A stretch of 64,000 bases of DNA from Neobacillus niacini (GCF_000759675.1 NZ_BAWM01000021.1:225950-289949); one strand, 5' to 3'. Counted from the stretch's first letter, positions 22,944 to 32,667 are shown. Numbers and translations are program-made. Notes: generated by a model not told the origin, from the letters alone.

Positions 22944-25847
22944 ATGGTTAAAAAGGGGCTGTATTTGTTTTTGTTATTGGTAGTTTTTATGAGCTTTACA
23001 ATTGGAAATGTACATGCTTCCCATATTATTGGTAAAGGGGGAGCCGAAGTCCATGGTACGGATTCAACAAAACCAGCGGTACATGCAACCATTAAAGATA
23101 ATGGAGCACCCGTAGAAAATGTTCTTGTTATGATTCAGGAAAAAGGAAAGTCAAATTGGATCCAAACAAGAACAGATGCTTCCGGAACATTTAAGACCAA
23201 ATTAACAGATGGTACTTACGCTATTAAAGGAATTGCAAGCAGCAGTTTTAATATCTATGGTACAAATGAAAGTTTTGTAGTGGAAGAAGGGAAAATTCAG
23301 GGAGAAATTAATCTTTCTGAAAAAAAACATGGCAAGAAGCCTTTAGCCCAATCTGGTAATTTGAATGGTGTGATCAAGGAAGGAAGCAAAGGACTAAAAG
23401 CTGACTTGGTCTTCTTAAAGGATAACAATGGATATGTGGCCGATGTTTATACCGTATCATCAAAGGGTGATGGAAGCTTTTCGGCTTCACTTCCTGACGG
23501 AGACTATTCCCTTAATGGAATAGAAGTTGATGGGGGCATTTATATATATGCGTTAAGTTTCAAAATTGAAGGCGGAATAGTATTAGTAGATGGCGAACCT
23601 GAAGACCATCTGGCTATTAATGTCCCAATCGACAAATATGCAGGAAAACTAGCGGATTCCTCCAAACCATTGTCTGGAGCAAACATCGTATTAGAGAAAC
23701 AAGGAAATGAATACGATGAATTTATCCAGGAAGTTATTACGAATAAACAAGGGACATTTTCTTTAAGGGCACTGTCGGACGGATTGTATTCCCTAAGTGT
23801 CTATCACGATACATACTCATCGCGGAAACACATTACGTTTGAAGTGGTGGATGGGGATATTTATATTAACGGGCAAAAGACTGAATTAGTTAAATTGATG
23901 GTTCCTGATGTGAACGTACAAGGTACCATCATGGATGGCAATAAGCCTATTTCTAATGGAAATATCACGTTCGAGGGAGAAACAGCTGACGGCGGAGAAT
24001 ATAACATGTATTATGCCGTCGTGGACTCCAAAGGGGAGCTGCAATACAGGCTGAAGGATGGACAGTATAAAATAATTGAGATTAATGAGGAGTTACGTAA
24101 TACACGTGTGGACGTTCCTTTCGAAATCCGTGAAGGGCAACTTGTTCAAAATGGTCAGGTCTTATCGACGTTAACCATTGAACTACAGCCGATTTCTCTT
24201 TCCGGAAAATTGATCGATTCAGGAACGGCTGTACAAGGTCGAGTTGATATCCAAAATGTTGAAAATTATGAATGGTACCATGCTGTAACAGATGACAAAG
24301 GAATCTTTTCGTTACGGCTGAAGGATGGATCCTATGAAGTGAGGAACGGTTCTCTATTAGATGGACAAGAGGAGTTCCGGGCCTCAACTAAGTTTGAAAT
24401 CATCAATGGCCAGTTATTTGTTGATGGCGAAAAACGAGAGTTACTAGAATTACAGGTACCTCCAATTAGTTTACATGGCATTGTTAAGGAAGGTGACCAG
24501 GCAGTAACGTTTGGTTCCTACATGGTTTGTTCTAATGACCAAAGCTTTTGCAGCGGACGAAGCTTAAATCCGGATGGAACGTTCAAATTGCGGCTATCAG
24601 ATGGTGACTATATATTTAGCAATGTTCAGCTTGAGGATGAAACATCGGTAACGATTAATCAGGATTTTTCAATCCTTGATGGAAAAACCTACGTCAATGG
24701 GCAGCTTCAGGATCTTTTAGAGATTTCTGTTCCCGCTGTTACCTTAACCGGAATTTTGACAGAATCAGGGAACCCTATTACTGGTAGCCTATCTATCTCG
24801 CAAACTAACAATGATGGATATCCTCTAACATTTTGGGGAAGATCAGATGAAGAAGGCAGATTCAACTTCCGCCTGCCGGATGGCGATTATAAAGTGTCTA
24901 GTGTTCATCTGGACGACAGAACAGAATTCCGTACAGAAAAAGAATTCAGTATCGTTTCGGGTCAATTAAATGTAGACGGTCAATTACAAGACTCTCTTGA
25001 GATATCCATTCCGCCTGTTACGTTAAAAGGAATTTTGATAGAATCGGGGGACCCACTTGCTGGGCAGATTAACATTACGGAAATGTACGATGCTGACAAC
25101 CCAATACAGTTAATGGCTTGGGCAAATGAAGAAGGTCAATTTCATTCCCGCCTGCCGGATGGAACTTATAGGGTAAGTAATGTCTATCTTCAGGACGGTG
25201 GAGCATATAGTCCTGAAATCGAGTTTCAGGTCGTATCCGGCCAACTATATGTTAATGGGCAGCTACAGGAAACTCTAGAAATTTCGGTTCCCCCTGTTAC
25301 GTTAAAAGGGGCCCTTTCTGATTCCGGGAACCCGGTTAGTGGAGGTATATCCATTATGGAACGGGGGAATTTGGATTATCCACATTCTATCTGGGTCCAA
25401 GCAAATGAAGAAGGCAAATTTCAATCCCGTTTGAAGGATGGAAATTATCGGGTTTACTATGTAACGCTAATTGATGGGACCTCGTTCAATCCTTTTATAG
25501 AATTTAGCATTGTTTCTGGTGTGATATATGTTAACGGAGAACAGAAAGAAGAACTAGCGATCGAGGTTCCTCCTATTAATTTTACAGGAAACGTTTATTA
25601 TGGTGGAGAACCGCTCATACAAGGTTACATGGGCGTCAACTCGATAGGTCAAACTGGGGGAATGGGGGAAAATATTTGGATTCAAAATGGCTTTTATCAG
25701 TCCCGGCTTCCAGATGGTGATTATGAAATTGCTTATGTTCAAGATTACCAACATGGATCCTTTTCCCTTAGTAAGAAATTTACCATTTTGGATGGAAAGT
25801 TATTGGTTGACGGTCAGGAAGTATATACTTTAGACCTTAATTTATAG
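22944..25847 (+). CDS. Large secreted protein with ten beta-sandwich-like repeats
   Basis: Protein of 967 aa. A signal peptide (MVKKG, hydrophobic core, cleavage near VHAS at about residue 26) directs export. The rest is ten repeats of about 90-95 residues, each with the sequence pattern V-x-L-x-G, then SG-x-P-x-x-G, G-x-F-x-x-R-L-x-DG-x-Y-x-V, and a closing VSGQLYVNGQLQ-x-x-LEI-x-VPP. The layout is like carboxypeptidase-regulatory or CNA-B-like Ig folds. Repeats 7-9 are the most alike and repeats 1-2 the most divergent. There is no LPXTG, SLH or cell-wall-binding end, so it may be released or held by its repeats. GGAGG precedes the ATG. Function is unknown; a structural or adhesive surface role is likely. 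Confidence 0.8.
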   Translation: MVKKGLYLFLLLVVFMSFTIGNVHASHIIGKGGAEVHGTDSTKPAVHATIKDNGAPVENVLVMIQEKGKSNWIQTRTDASGTFKTKLTDGTYAIKGIASSSFNIYGTNESFVVEEGKIQGEINLSEKKHGKKPLAQSGNLNGVIKEGSKGLKADLVFLKDNNGYVADVYTVSSKGDGSFSASLPDGDYSLNGIEVDGGIYIYALSFKIEGGIVLVDGEPEDHLAINVPIDKYAGKLADSSKPLSGANIVLEKQGNEYDEFIQEVITNKQGTFSLRALSDGLYSLSVYHDTYSSRKHITFEVVDGDIYINGQKTELVKLMVPDVNVQGTIMDGNKPISNGNITFEGETADGGEYNMYYAVVDSKGELQYRLKDGQYKIIEINEELRNTRVDVPFEIREGQLVQNGQVLSTLTIELQPISLSGKLIDSGTAVQGRVDIQNVENYEWYHAVTDDKGIFSLRLKDGSYEVRNGSLLDGQEEFRASTKFEIINGQLFVDGEKRELLELQVPPISLHGIVKEGDQAVTFGSYMVCSNDQSFCSGRSLNPDGTFKLRLSDGDYIFSNVQLEDETSVTINQDFSILDGKTYVNGQLQDLLEISVPAVTLTGILTESGNPITGSLSISQTNNDGYPLTFWGRSDEEGRFNFRLPDGDYKVSSVHLDDRTEFRTEKEFSIVSGQLNVDGQLQDSLEISIPPVTLKGILIESGDPLAGQINITEMYDADNPIQLMAWANEEGQFHSRLPDGTYRVSNVYLQDGGAYSPEIEFQVVSGQLYVNGQLQETLEISVPPVTLKGALSDSGNPVSGGISIMERGNLDYPHSIWVQANEEGKFQSRLKDGNYRVYYVTLIDGTSFNPFIEFSIVSGVIYVNGEQKEELAIEVPPINFTGNVYYGGEPLIQGYMGVNSIGQTGGMGENIWIQNGFYQSRLPDGDYEIAYVQDYQHGSFSLSKKFTILDGKLLVDGQEVYTLDLNL

Positions 25848-25912
25848 TATGCCAGGGGGACGGTTCTGACGGCTTTTTTCCCCACCAATTAATTTGAAGA
25901 TAGCTGTATAAC

Positions 25913-25947
25913 AAGAGGCCGGTTCATTCGTAGTAACCCGGCCTCTT
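25913..25947. repeat. GC-rich inverted repeat after the repeat-protein gene
   Basis: AAGAGGCCGG and CCGGCCTCTT with a 15-bp centre; only a short T run follows. It is a possible first transcription stop. Confidence 0.5.
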
Positions 25948-25987
25948 TCCGTCTACTTCAATATCAGTAACGATGTAACAGCAATCT

Positions 25988-26020
25988 CCTCCCCGGAACA
26001 TTCCGCGGGGGAGTTTTTTT
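25988..26020 (+). terminator. Strong rho-independent terminator
   Basis: CTCCCC and GGGGAG flank an inner GGAA/TTCC pair, and seven T follow. Ends transcription of the repeat-protein gene. Confidence 0.85.
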
Positions 26021-26573
26021 AGTTTTATTAAGTATGCGTATAAAGGGTTTGCTGGAGATTTAATCGATTTCTGTAGGACTTGGTCCATAAAAGATAACGG
26101 TCCTATAATAGAGGTCGTTATATAAAATAATAATTCTGACCCAAATAATAGTGTCCAGATTAATCAATTTGATTTTAAAGAAAGTTCGGAGTAGTGAACT
26201 AGGAGAATATTATAGCGGAAATTTGAATCTTGGATTTCGCAATAATCTGAGGAGTAACGGTGAAGAAGAAAATAATTTTTCCCGTTGTACTGAACTAATT
26301 GATTTTTCAAGAAGAACACTCCTTTTAATAATCTTTAACTATGTAAAATTAATCTACCAGTATCGGCTCCACCTTCGCCAAATACCATGATAGCCACGCA
26401 TGCTATCCCCACTACTAATAGAATAATCAATCATTGTTAAAAGCTTGCTTTCCCGAAGTTAAGGTTTTGTAAATCTTTATACCAGTTAAGGGAACATGAG
26501 ACACTCGGGGGACTGTAGCATTTCAAGGCTGTACCTAGGTTCCTTTTATAAAATGAAAAAAGGAGAGATCCGG
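26021..26573. other. Intergenic stretch, no supported gene
   Basis: A 79-codon open frame at 26151 lacks a ribosome binding site and has no recognisable family. No other structure was recognised before the replication-gene remnants. Confidence 0.5.
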
Positions 26574-26740
26574 ATGAGCAGGTTGTTGATTAATGAAAGT
26601 CCCGTAATGATAATCCCAAGTTTGACAGTCAAGATTGGATTACATGAGGATGTGGTGTTGCAGTAGATTCATTATTGGATTGGGATAAGCAGGATAGTGA
26701 TAAGAGAATGTCTGAGGAGGATTTTAACTTAGATGAATAA
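26574..26740 (+). pseudogene. Remnant of a phage/ICE replication initiator (DnaD-like replisome organiser)
   Basis: ATG 26574 with AGGAGAG upstream starts MSRLLINESPVMIIPSLTVK, the usual opening of phage/ICE replication proteins of this type. After VVLQ a TAG (26664) replaces what is normally a glutamine, and IHYW follows in the same frame. A different frame then gives DKQDSDKRMSEEDFNLDE and a TAA at 26738 that overlaps the next ATG. So the gene kept its two ends, lost its middle and gained a nonsense codon. Confidence 0.7.
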
Positions 26741-26975
26741 GAAAGAGATTTATAAGTTGATCGTACTCATTCAAGTCTATTATGAAAACTTTCATTTTGA
26801 TCAAAATAAGCTGGATTCCCGGCATATGGTCCTTCAAAAATATACGTATGAAAGAGTGCACGAGAATCTATTGGAATTTGTTGTACATTCGCCGCATCCA
26901 CCAATGATTTGTGAGTTGGTCCAGAATACATCGGGAGGTTCACGCGATATACCTGTTTTCACGGAATCGATTTGA
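26733..26975 (+). pseudogene. Truncated G39P-like replicative helicase loader/inhibitor
   Basis: Frame of 80 aa. It starts MNKKEIYKLIVLIQVYYENF and continues with YERVHENLLEFVVHS and HPPMICELV, matching the N-terminal domain of phage G39P-type helicase-loading inhibitors. The C-terminal part after ELVQ no longer resembles the family. GAGGAGG inside the preceding remnant and the ATGAATAA overlap show the original operon. Together with the remnant upstream it marks a decayed phage or ICE replication module. Confidence 0.6.
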
Positions 26976-27179
26976 CTGCCGGGGAAGATCCTGATGAAGA
27001 TCAGACCATGGGAAGAACAACAACCATGGGAACGACGAAGCCGTGGTGACCGTTCTGATGGCTTTCTAAAGAAAGTAGACAAAAACAAGAGAATGCCATG
27101 GATCCATTCCCTTGTTTAATCCAATTACCTTTAGAAATGGTTTTCAAAAGACTTAAGTTAAGGTATATCACTAATGCCA

Positions 27180-27437
27180 CTAAATAAAAAAATACCTGAA
27201 CGGAATCGATAAAATCATATGTACCCGTTTATTAAGTATAAAGAAAAAGTCAATATCATTATTTAGGGGTTTAGAATATTTATCGTCCAATAATAACCTA
27301 TTATAATCATTAAGCAGTTTGTCTAGTTCTTGGCTGCAATGGATGGTTTCTTCATTTTGAAGTCCTTTTGTCATTCCTAAATTAATCATTTCGTTTTTTT
27401 TCTCTTTTATAGCAGCTTCACATTGTTCTAGTCTCAT
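27180..27437 (-). CDS. Spo0E-like aspartyl-phosphate phosphatase
   Basis: Small protein of 85 aa. Residues 1-55 fit the Spo0E family: an N-terminal helix with IKEKKNEMINLGMTKGLQNEETI, then the S-x-x-L-D signature in CSQELDKLLNDYNRL. Such proteins dephosphorylate Spo0A~P and restrain sporulation. A GAGGTG site precedes the ATG. The last 30 residues (FFFILNKRVHMILSIPFRYFFI) are an unusual hydrophobic extension and might be a read-on into formerly non-coding DNA. Confidence 0.78.
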   Translation of the reverse strand: MRLEQCEAAIKEKKNEMINLGMTKGLQNEETIHCSQELDKLLNDYNRLLLDDKYSKPLNNDIDFFFILNKRVHMILSIPFRYFFI

Positions 27438-27452
27438 TGCAGATTACACCTC

Positions 27453-27479
27453 GTAAAATTTCAGTAAAATTTCAGTAAA
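27453..27479. repeat. Short tandem repeat
   Basis: GTAAAATTTCA occurs twice in tandem followed by GTAAA, directly upstream of the Spo0E-like gene. The remainder of the gap to 27933 shows nothing recognisable. Confidence 0.5.
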
Positions 27480-27933
27480 CTGATTCTAGTAGAGTTGAAT
27501 TGAATTATAGCATCTTTTAACTTATTTGGAATAGATTCGATAAAACAAGATAAAAGGAGACAAAAATAGACGAGGCTTGTAGGTTTTCGACAAAAGGGCC
27601 AGTTTACCTCACGCATATGATAGTCCCTAAAGAGTTGTAGGGCTTTAAGGCTGGTATTCGAAGAGTGTTCCACCAACTAATAGGTAGATAGTAAGCTAGT
27701 CAGCAATATAAAAAAACCGAGTTTCTTCTATAAATATACTACAGGAACTCTATCTATAAATTCATAAAAGCGAAAAGCGATAAACTATTAGAAAATAGGC
27801 TATGGCACGTACATTTTTAGCCTTGTGTCTTTTTGTTGGGAAAATTCAAAAGGTTTTGAAATATAATTGAAAGTGTTTCCAATATCCTTTAAAATAATTC
27901 ATAATAAGAAATTTGTATGGGAAGGTGTACCTG

Positions 27934-28146
27934 ATGATTCATTATGAAAAATTACCTACTGATGTATTAATAGATTTTTTTAATGAAATTAATCAAAACA
28001 TAATTAAAGGGATATTTTCTAAGATTATGTATTATGAATTAGGATTAATCATTACAGTTATGAATCGCAGGGGTATTACTTTAAATAAACCAGTTGATTT
28101 TGAAAAAGTAGTGGATCAACAAATGATGGAAAAATTAAATGCTTAA
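27934..28146 (+). CDS. Small conserved-looking protein, 70 aa, function unknown
   Basis: ATG 27934 follows GGGAAGGTG. The product is helical (LPTDVLIDFFNEINQNIIKG, YYELGLIITVMNRRGITL, DFEKVVDQQMMEKLN) and looks like one of the small Bacillus proteins of the Spo0E/Sda size class, without the S-x-x-L-D motif. It has its own terminator at 28225. I do not recognise a family. Confidence 0.6.
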   Translation: MIHYEKLPTDVLIDFFNEINQNIIKGIFSKIMYYELGLIITVMNRRGITLNKPVDFEKVVDQQMMEKLNA

Positions 28147-28224
28147 TACTCTAAAATATTTAAAATGTCTCTTCACTAAATTCTGAGGTTTCCACTCATT
28201 TCCAAAATCAACTATATTAATCAA

Positions 28225-28257
28225 ACACCCTTGTCTACAGACAAGGGTGTAATTTTT
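28225..28257 (+). terminator. Rho-independent terminator
   Basis: Eleven-bp stem ACACCCTTGTC / GACAAGGGTGT, loop TACA, then AATTTTT. Confidence 0.85.
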
Positions 28258-28531
28258 ATCTATTAGAAACTTAGAGAGAGGAGGCTAAATAATGAATATG
28301 AGGAAATGTTGGATATCCTTATTGTAAGAAAGGAAACACATGTCATAGTCTTGGGCATACTTGCTTTCTGACTGTTTAAATCACTCGAAACCTAATTTTC
28401 TTATATCTTCTTTGACATCGCATTTTTACTTTACAAATGCGTTTTTTTGCATAGTTTACAGTATTTATCACAAACTAAAAAAAATTCGTGTTAAAAATTG
28501 GTTACTTTACGTTTTAGAGGGGATGCATGTG
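28258..28531. other. Leader region of the ger operon
   Basis: It contains an 11-codon frame at about 28292 behind AGAGAGGAGG, which may be a short leader or chance. No clear promoter could be assigned; a sporulation sigma-G promoter would be expected for the family. Confidence 0.35.
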
Positions 28532-30100
28532 ATGTTTCGCTTTTTAAAAAAAAGAATCCTGCAACAGATGACGCACGAAGTAAATCAAAAGAAGCAAAAT
28601 CACGAAAATCCAAATCAAATCTTTCCTACTCTTATGGAAAATATTGAACAAATTAAAAGGCTGCTGCATTCTCCCAATGATCTTATCATTCGAATCGTTA
28701 CAATCGGAAATTCTAATCATCGTTGTGCGATTGTTTATATTGATGGCTTAGTTGACAAGGATATTGTAAATACGCAAATTCTTAATAATATTCAACTTGG
28801 TATGGTGCAAGCAAATAAAGAAATTCCAGACAATGATAAGGAATTGGTAATCGAACTGGAGAATGAAATCCTCTCAATAGGTGAGCTGAAAAAAGTTCAA
28901 ACGCTCGATGCTGTCATGTTTGCTGTTCTTTCAGGAGAAACCGCCATTTTTGTAGAGGGAACAACTGATGTATTACTGATTGGCACGAAGGGTTGGGCAA
29001 GCAGAGGAATTGAAGAGCCAGTTTCAGAAGCATTAGTCCGTGGACCAAGAGAAGGGTTTACTGAAAATGTGCGGACAAATACAGTACTGATCCGAAGACA
29101 AATTCGCGATCCAAATCTTCGTTTTGAAAACTTTCAGGTTGGGAGGCGTTCGAAAAAGGATCTTTTCCTAGTCTATATCGATGGTATTGTTCACCCTGAA
29201 ATTGTCAAGGAAGTAAAAAAGAGATTGGATTCAATCGATATGGATGATGCACCAGAGTCTGGGTTCATTGAACAATGGATTGAAGACAGTTTTATGTCTC
29301 CTTTTCCTCAGATTCTTCATACGGAAAGACCTGATAAAGCTTGTGCCTCGATTTTAGAAGGAAAAGTCGTAATTATCTTAGATGGAACACCTTTTGTCTT
29401 AATTGCACCAGTAACGTTTGTAGCTTTAATTCAATCGCCAGAGGATTATTATGAACGTTGGATGATCGGTTCTCTCATTAGAATATTAAGATATGTTGCA
29501 GCTTTTATTTCCTTGTTTCTTCCAGCACTATACATAGCTCTTGTTTCCTTTCATCAGGGAATGATTCCGTCAAAACTGGCATTTTCCATCGCTGCTTCAC
29601 GTGAAGGTGTACCTTTTCCAGCAGTAATGGAGGCATTCATGATGGAAATTACGTTGGAGCTGTTAAGAGAAGCAGGGATTCGCTTACCAAAGCCGGTTGG
29701 TCAGACGATTGGTATTGTTGGCGGCTTGGTTATTGGTGAATCTGCCGTACAAGCTGGAATTGTCAGTCCAGTTATGGTAATAATCGTTTCTGTTACTGCG
29801 ATTGCTTCTTTTGCAGTCCCTTCCTATAGTGCGGGAATCGCATTTCGGATGCTTCGCTTTGTAACTATGCTTACTTCAAGTATTTTCGGTCTTTATGGCA
29901 TTATTTTAACGTATATAATGATCAATGTTCATCTTGCGAGACTTAAAAGCTTCGGGTTGCCTTACACAGCGCCATTTTCACCAAACTTTAAACATGATTT
30001 AGTGGATTTGGTTATCCGAGCTCCTCTTATCATGTTATCGAGAAGACCTAAATTTATGCAAACGGAAGATGAAAAACGTATGGATACAAAGGGGGAGTAG
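28532..30100 (+). CDS. Spore germination protein, GerA-type A subunit
   Basis: Membrane protein of 522 aa, the A subunit of a nutrient germinant receptor in the spore inner membrane. ATG 28532 is 9 bases from AGAGGGG; earlier in-frame starts lack spacing or a site. The N-terminal soluble part (about 1-290) has family words RCAIVYIDGLVDKDIV, LSGETAIFVEGT and SEALVRGPREGFTE. Five or so membrane segments follow (RYVAAFISLFLPALYIALVSFH, then PFPAVMEAFMMEITLELLREAGIRLP). The germinant cannot be read from sequence. It is the first gene of a four-gene operon. Confidence 0.93.
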   Translation: MFRFLKKRILQQMTHEVNQKKQNHENPNQIFPTLMENIEQIKRLLHSPNDLIIRIVTIGNSNHRCAIVYIDGLVDKDIVNTQILNNIQLGMVQANKEIPDNDKELVIELENEILSIGELKKVQTLDAVMFAVLSGETAIFVEGTTDVLLIGTKGWASRGIEEPVSEALVRGPREGFTENVRTNTVLIRRQIRDPNLRFENFQVGRRSKKDLFLVYIDGIVHPEIVKEVKKRLDSIDMDDAPESGFIEQWIEDSFMSPFPQILHTERPDKACASILEGKVVIILDGTPFVLIAPVTFVALIQSPEDYYERWMIGSLIRILRYVAAFISLFLPALYIALVSFHQGMIPSKLAFSIAASREGVPFPAVMEAFMMEITLELLREAGIRLPKPVGQTIGIVGGLVIGESAVQAGIVSPVMVIIVSVTAIASFAVPSYSAGIAFRMLRFVTMLTSSIFGLYGIILTYIMINVHLARLKSFGLPYTAPFSPNFKHDLVDLVIRAPLIMLSRRPKFMQTEDEKRMDTKGE

Positions 30101-30103
30101 CTC

Positions 30104-31210
30104 ATGAAATCCTTTGAATATGGTGACGAGGAAATTGGAAAAAAGGAAGTCATATTCCTGGTCGCTAATATGATCATTGGTTTTGGGATCCTTACTCTTC
30201 CACGTGCCATTGTAGATGTCACAAAATCAATAGATGGCTGGATATCCATTTGTCTTGGTGCATTAGTTGCACTTATTTTTACCGGAGTGGTTGCACGATT
30301 AATTACAAGATTCCCTAAGAAAAACCTTTTTGACATTTCGAAGTCCATTTTTAATAAGCCAGTTGCAATGGGTATCACCTTTTTATTTGCCTTATATATG
30401 ATGCTCTTTGTTAGTTATGAAATGAGGGGGGTCGCGAGCATTGCCAAGCTATATCTGTTTGATGTCACTCCTGTCGAAGTCATTTGTCTCGTTTTTCTGT
30501 TAGTGGTTGTATATGGAGTAGCAGGTCCAAGCGCTGCGTTATTACGATTAAATATTATGTTTATACCCATCATCCTTTTTATTATATTAATCTTAATCAT
30601 TTTTAATATCAGATTATTTGAAATGGGAAATATCAAGCCTTTTTTTATTACGGGGTGGTTCGATGTCATTAAGGCTTCAAAGGAAACAGTATTCTCTTTC
30701 TTAGGCTTTGAGATTTTATTATTTTATAATGTGCATATTAATCAACCGAAAAAGACTATGAAAGCTTCACTAATTGGAATTACCATCGCCTTTCTTTTAT
30801 ATCTGATTGTGTTTTTTACATTAATTGGTGTGTTTGGCGTAGAAGTTACGGCTAATCTCAATTTCCCAACAGCAGAATTAGCAAAACAAGTGGAAGTACC
30901 AGGTGGATTTTTTGAGAGATTTGAATCCATATTCTTCACGATATGGGTTATGACATTATTCAGTACAGCTGCAATGGCATTTGATGTCACTCTTTTGGCA
31001 CTTGGTGCAATCTTCAAAAAGATAAAGAGAATAACGTTCATCTTTATCTTAACACCAATCATGTATATAATTGCGATGGCACCTCAGGATTTTAATGAAT
31101 TATCTAAATTTGGATCATTTATCAGTTATTTAGGTATCGTGTTTAGTATGATTATTCCTTCTCTATTGCTCATTATCGCTAAAACAAGCGGGGTTAAGGG
31201 GAATGTATAA
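30104..31210 (+). CDS. Spore germination protein, GerA-type B subunit
   Basis: Integral membrane protein of 368 aa with ten hydrophobic segments, related to amino-acid permeases (endospore germination permease family). The opening IGKKEVIFLVANMIIGFGILTLPR is typical. It starts 4 bases after the A-subunit gene and overlaps the C-subunit gene by 8 bases. The B subunit carries the germinant-binding pocket in this receptor family. Confidence 0.93.
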   Translation: MKSFEYGDEEIGKKEVIFLVANMIIGFGILTLPRAIVDVTKSIDGWISICLGALVALIFTGVVARLITRFPKKNLFDISKSIFNKPVAMGITFLFALYMMLFVSYEMRGVASIAKLYLFDVTPVEVICLVFLLVVVYGVAGPSAALLRLNIMFIPIILFIILILIIFNIRLFEMGNIKPFFITGWFDVIKASKETVFSFLGFEILLFYNVHINQPKKTMKASLIGITIAFLLYLIVFFTLIGVFGVEVTANLNFPTAELAKQVEVPGGFFERFESIFFTIWVMTLFSTAAMAFDVTLLALGAIFKKIKRITFIFILTPIMYIIAMAPQDFNELSKFGSFISYLGIVFSMIIPSLLLIIAKTSGVKGNV

Positions 31211-32399
31211 AGGTTTATTATATGTCAGTTTATGTTTACTTCTAACTGGTTGTTGGGATCAGGTTGAGAGTGAAGAACGTGGATATGTGATAGGAGTGGG
31301 TATCGATCCTTCAGATCATGACACTTTGGAGGATCGAGATGAGGAAGAGGCGACCGAGGATTCCATTGCTAAAGAGAGGTTTAAGGTGACATTTCAATTT
31401 GTGGTTCCAAGTGCTTTACAAGGTAAAGGGGGAGAGTCCAGTCAAATTCAAGATCCGTTTCTAAATGTTGCAGCCAGCGGTAATACAATGTTTCAAATTG
31501 TTCGTAATATATCGAAAAAAATCGCACGATCCCCATATTTCCAGCATATTAAGATGATCATAATCTCAGACGAAGTAGCGAAAAAGGGATATCTTCCTGA
31601 GGTATTAGATTTTTACTTGCGAGATCATGAAATGCGACGAGAAACAAAGATCATGATCACTAAGGATACAAGCAAGGATATTTTTGAATCAAGAACAAAA
31701 GTAGAGAGATTACCTGTTATGTATATTGATTCGATAACAGATAATGCTTTCAAAAATGGGGAGTTATTACCTCCAGTGAATATTGGAAAGGTCCATAAAT
31801 ATTTACTGGGAATCAACAGCTTCCTCATTCCTTTCATTAAGTCGAATGGTCAAAAAGTAGATTTGTCTGGCTCTGCCATTTTTAAAGGAGATAGTAAAAA
31901 AATGATTGGAGCCTTAAATGGAATGGAAACAATGGGAGTCAATTTTATTACAGGTGAACTAAAAGGAGGGGTTATTGAAGTCATTATGGATGGTCAATTG
32001 GTCGTATTTGAAATTAGTGATACAAAAAGAAAAATACATGCGAATGTCACCAATAAAGATCAAATAGACTTTACGATTGATGTTGTGGTTGAAGGTAATT
32101 TGGGTGAGGATTTTGGAGATTATCATATATCTGAACCTAAAACGGTTGCTAAATTGGAAGAAAAAGTGGCAAAAGAAATTGAGAAAATAACAGCTGGAGC
32201 GATTGAAAAAACGCAAAAGGAATATAATGCCGATGTTTTAGGATTAGGCTCCTATTTACATCAAGAACACTATGATAGTTGGAAAACCATTAAAAATGAT
32301 TGGGAGAGTGGTTCACATTATTTTTCAAAAAGTAACATACGCGTTAATGCCAAGATCAATGCACGTAGTATCGGGACGATCATAAAAACCCAAAAATAA
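31203..32399 (+). CDS. Spore germination protein, Ger(x)C lipoprotein subunit
   Basis: Lipoprotein of 398 aa with lipobox LLLTGC near residue 17 and the classic CWDQVESEERGYVIGVGID opening. The three-domain GerC body includes SSQIQDPFLNVAASGNTMF and a conserved C-terminal TQKEYNADVLGLGSYLHQEH. It belongs to the spore inner-membrane receptor complex with the A and B subunits. Confidence 0.93.
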   Translation: MYKGLLYVSLCLLLTGCWDQVESEERGYVIGVGIDPSDHDTLEDRDEEEATEDSIAKERFKVTFQFVVPSALQGKGGESSQIQDPFLNVAASGNTMFQIVRNISKKIARSPYFQHIKMIIISDEVAKKGYLPEVLDFYLRDHEMRRETKIMITKDTSKDIFESRTKVERLPVMYIDSITDNAFKNGELLPPVNIGKVHKYLLGINSFLIPFIKSNGQKVDLSGSAIFKGDSKKMIGALNGMETMGVNFITGELKGGVIEVIMDGQLVVFEISDTKRKIHANVTNKDQIDFTIDVVVEGNLGEDFGDYHISEPKTVAKLEEKVAKEIEKITAGAIEKTQKEYNADVLGLGSYLHQEHYDSWKTIKNDWESGSHYFSKSNIRVNAKINARSIGTIIKTQK

Positions 32400-32411
32400 A
32401 GGAGGTATACC

Positions 32412-32564
32412 ATGTGGGACTTTATAATAGGAAGACTTCCTTCGAAGCTCATCCTCATAAATGCAGTTTTCTCTTTGTTAATCCCACTAGGAATTTATAA
32501 GTTAAATAAAGTGCTCCATAAATTTGGTGATCCTCCATGGAAAAATAATCAAAATCCTAAATAA
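32412..32564 (+). CDS. Small one-helix protein at the end of the ger operon (candidate D subunit)
   Basis: Frame of 50 aa. ATG 32412 lies behind a perfect AAAGGAGG and 12 bases after the C-subunit stop. It has one hydrophobic helix (KLILINAVFSLLIPLGIYKLN) and a short tail LHKFGDPPWKNNQN. Small membrane D subunits accompany some GerA-type receptors and modulate them, and position and size fit. The assignment is from context, not from a confirmed family match. Confidence 0.65.
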   Translation: MWDFIIGRLPSKLILINAVFSLLIPLGIYKLNKVLHKFGDPPWKNNQNPK

Positions 32565-32640
32565 AATTCTAAGGTCTGTGTTGAGGAAGTAGTATAGACA
32601 TTAACATGCCTCCATTTCTTATTGGTCTGAGATTATTTAC

Positions 32641-32667
32641 CTTCATCATAATGATGGAGTTTTTTTA
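32641..32667 (+). terminator. Terminator of the ger operon
   Basis: CTTCATC, loop ATAAT, GATGGAG (one G-T pair), then seven T. The rest of 32565-32818 holds nothing recognisable. Confidence 0.7.

Noticed and set aside
26151..26390. 79-codon frame after the repeat-protein terminator
   Set aside because: No ribosome binding site and no recognisable domain.
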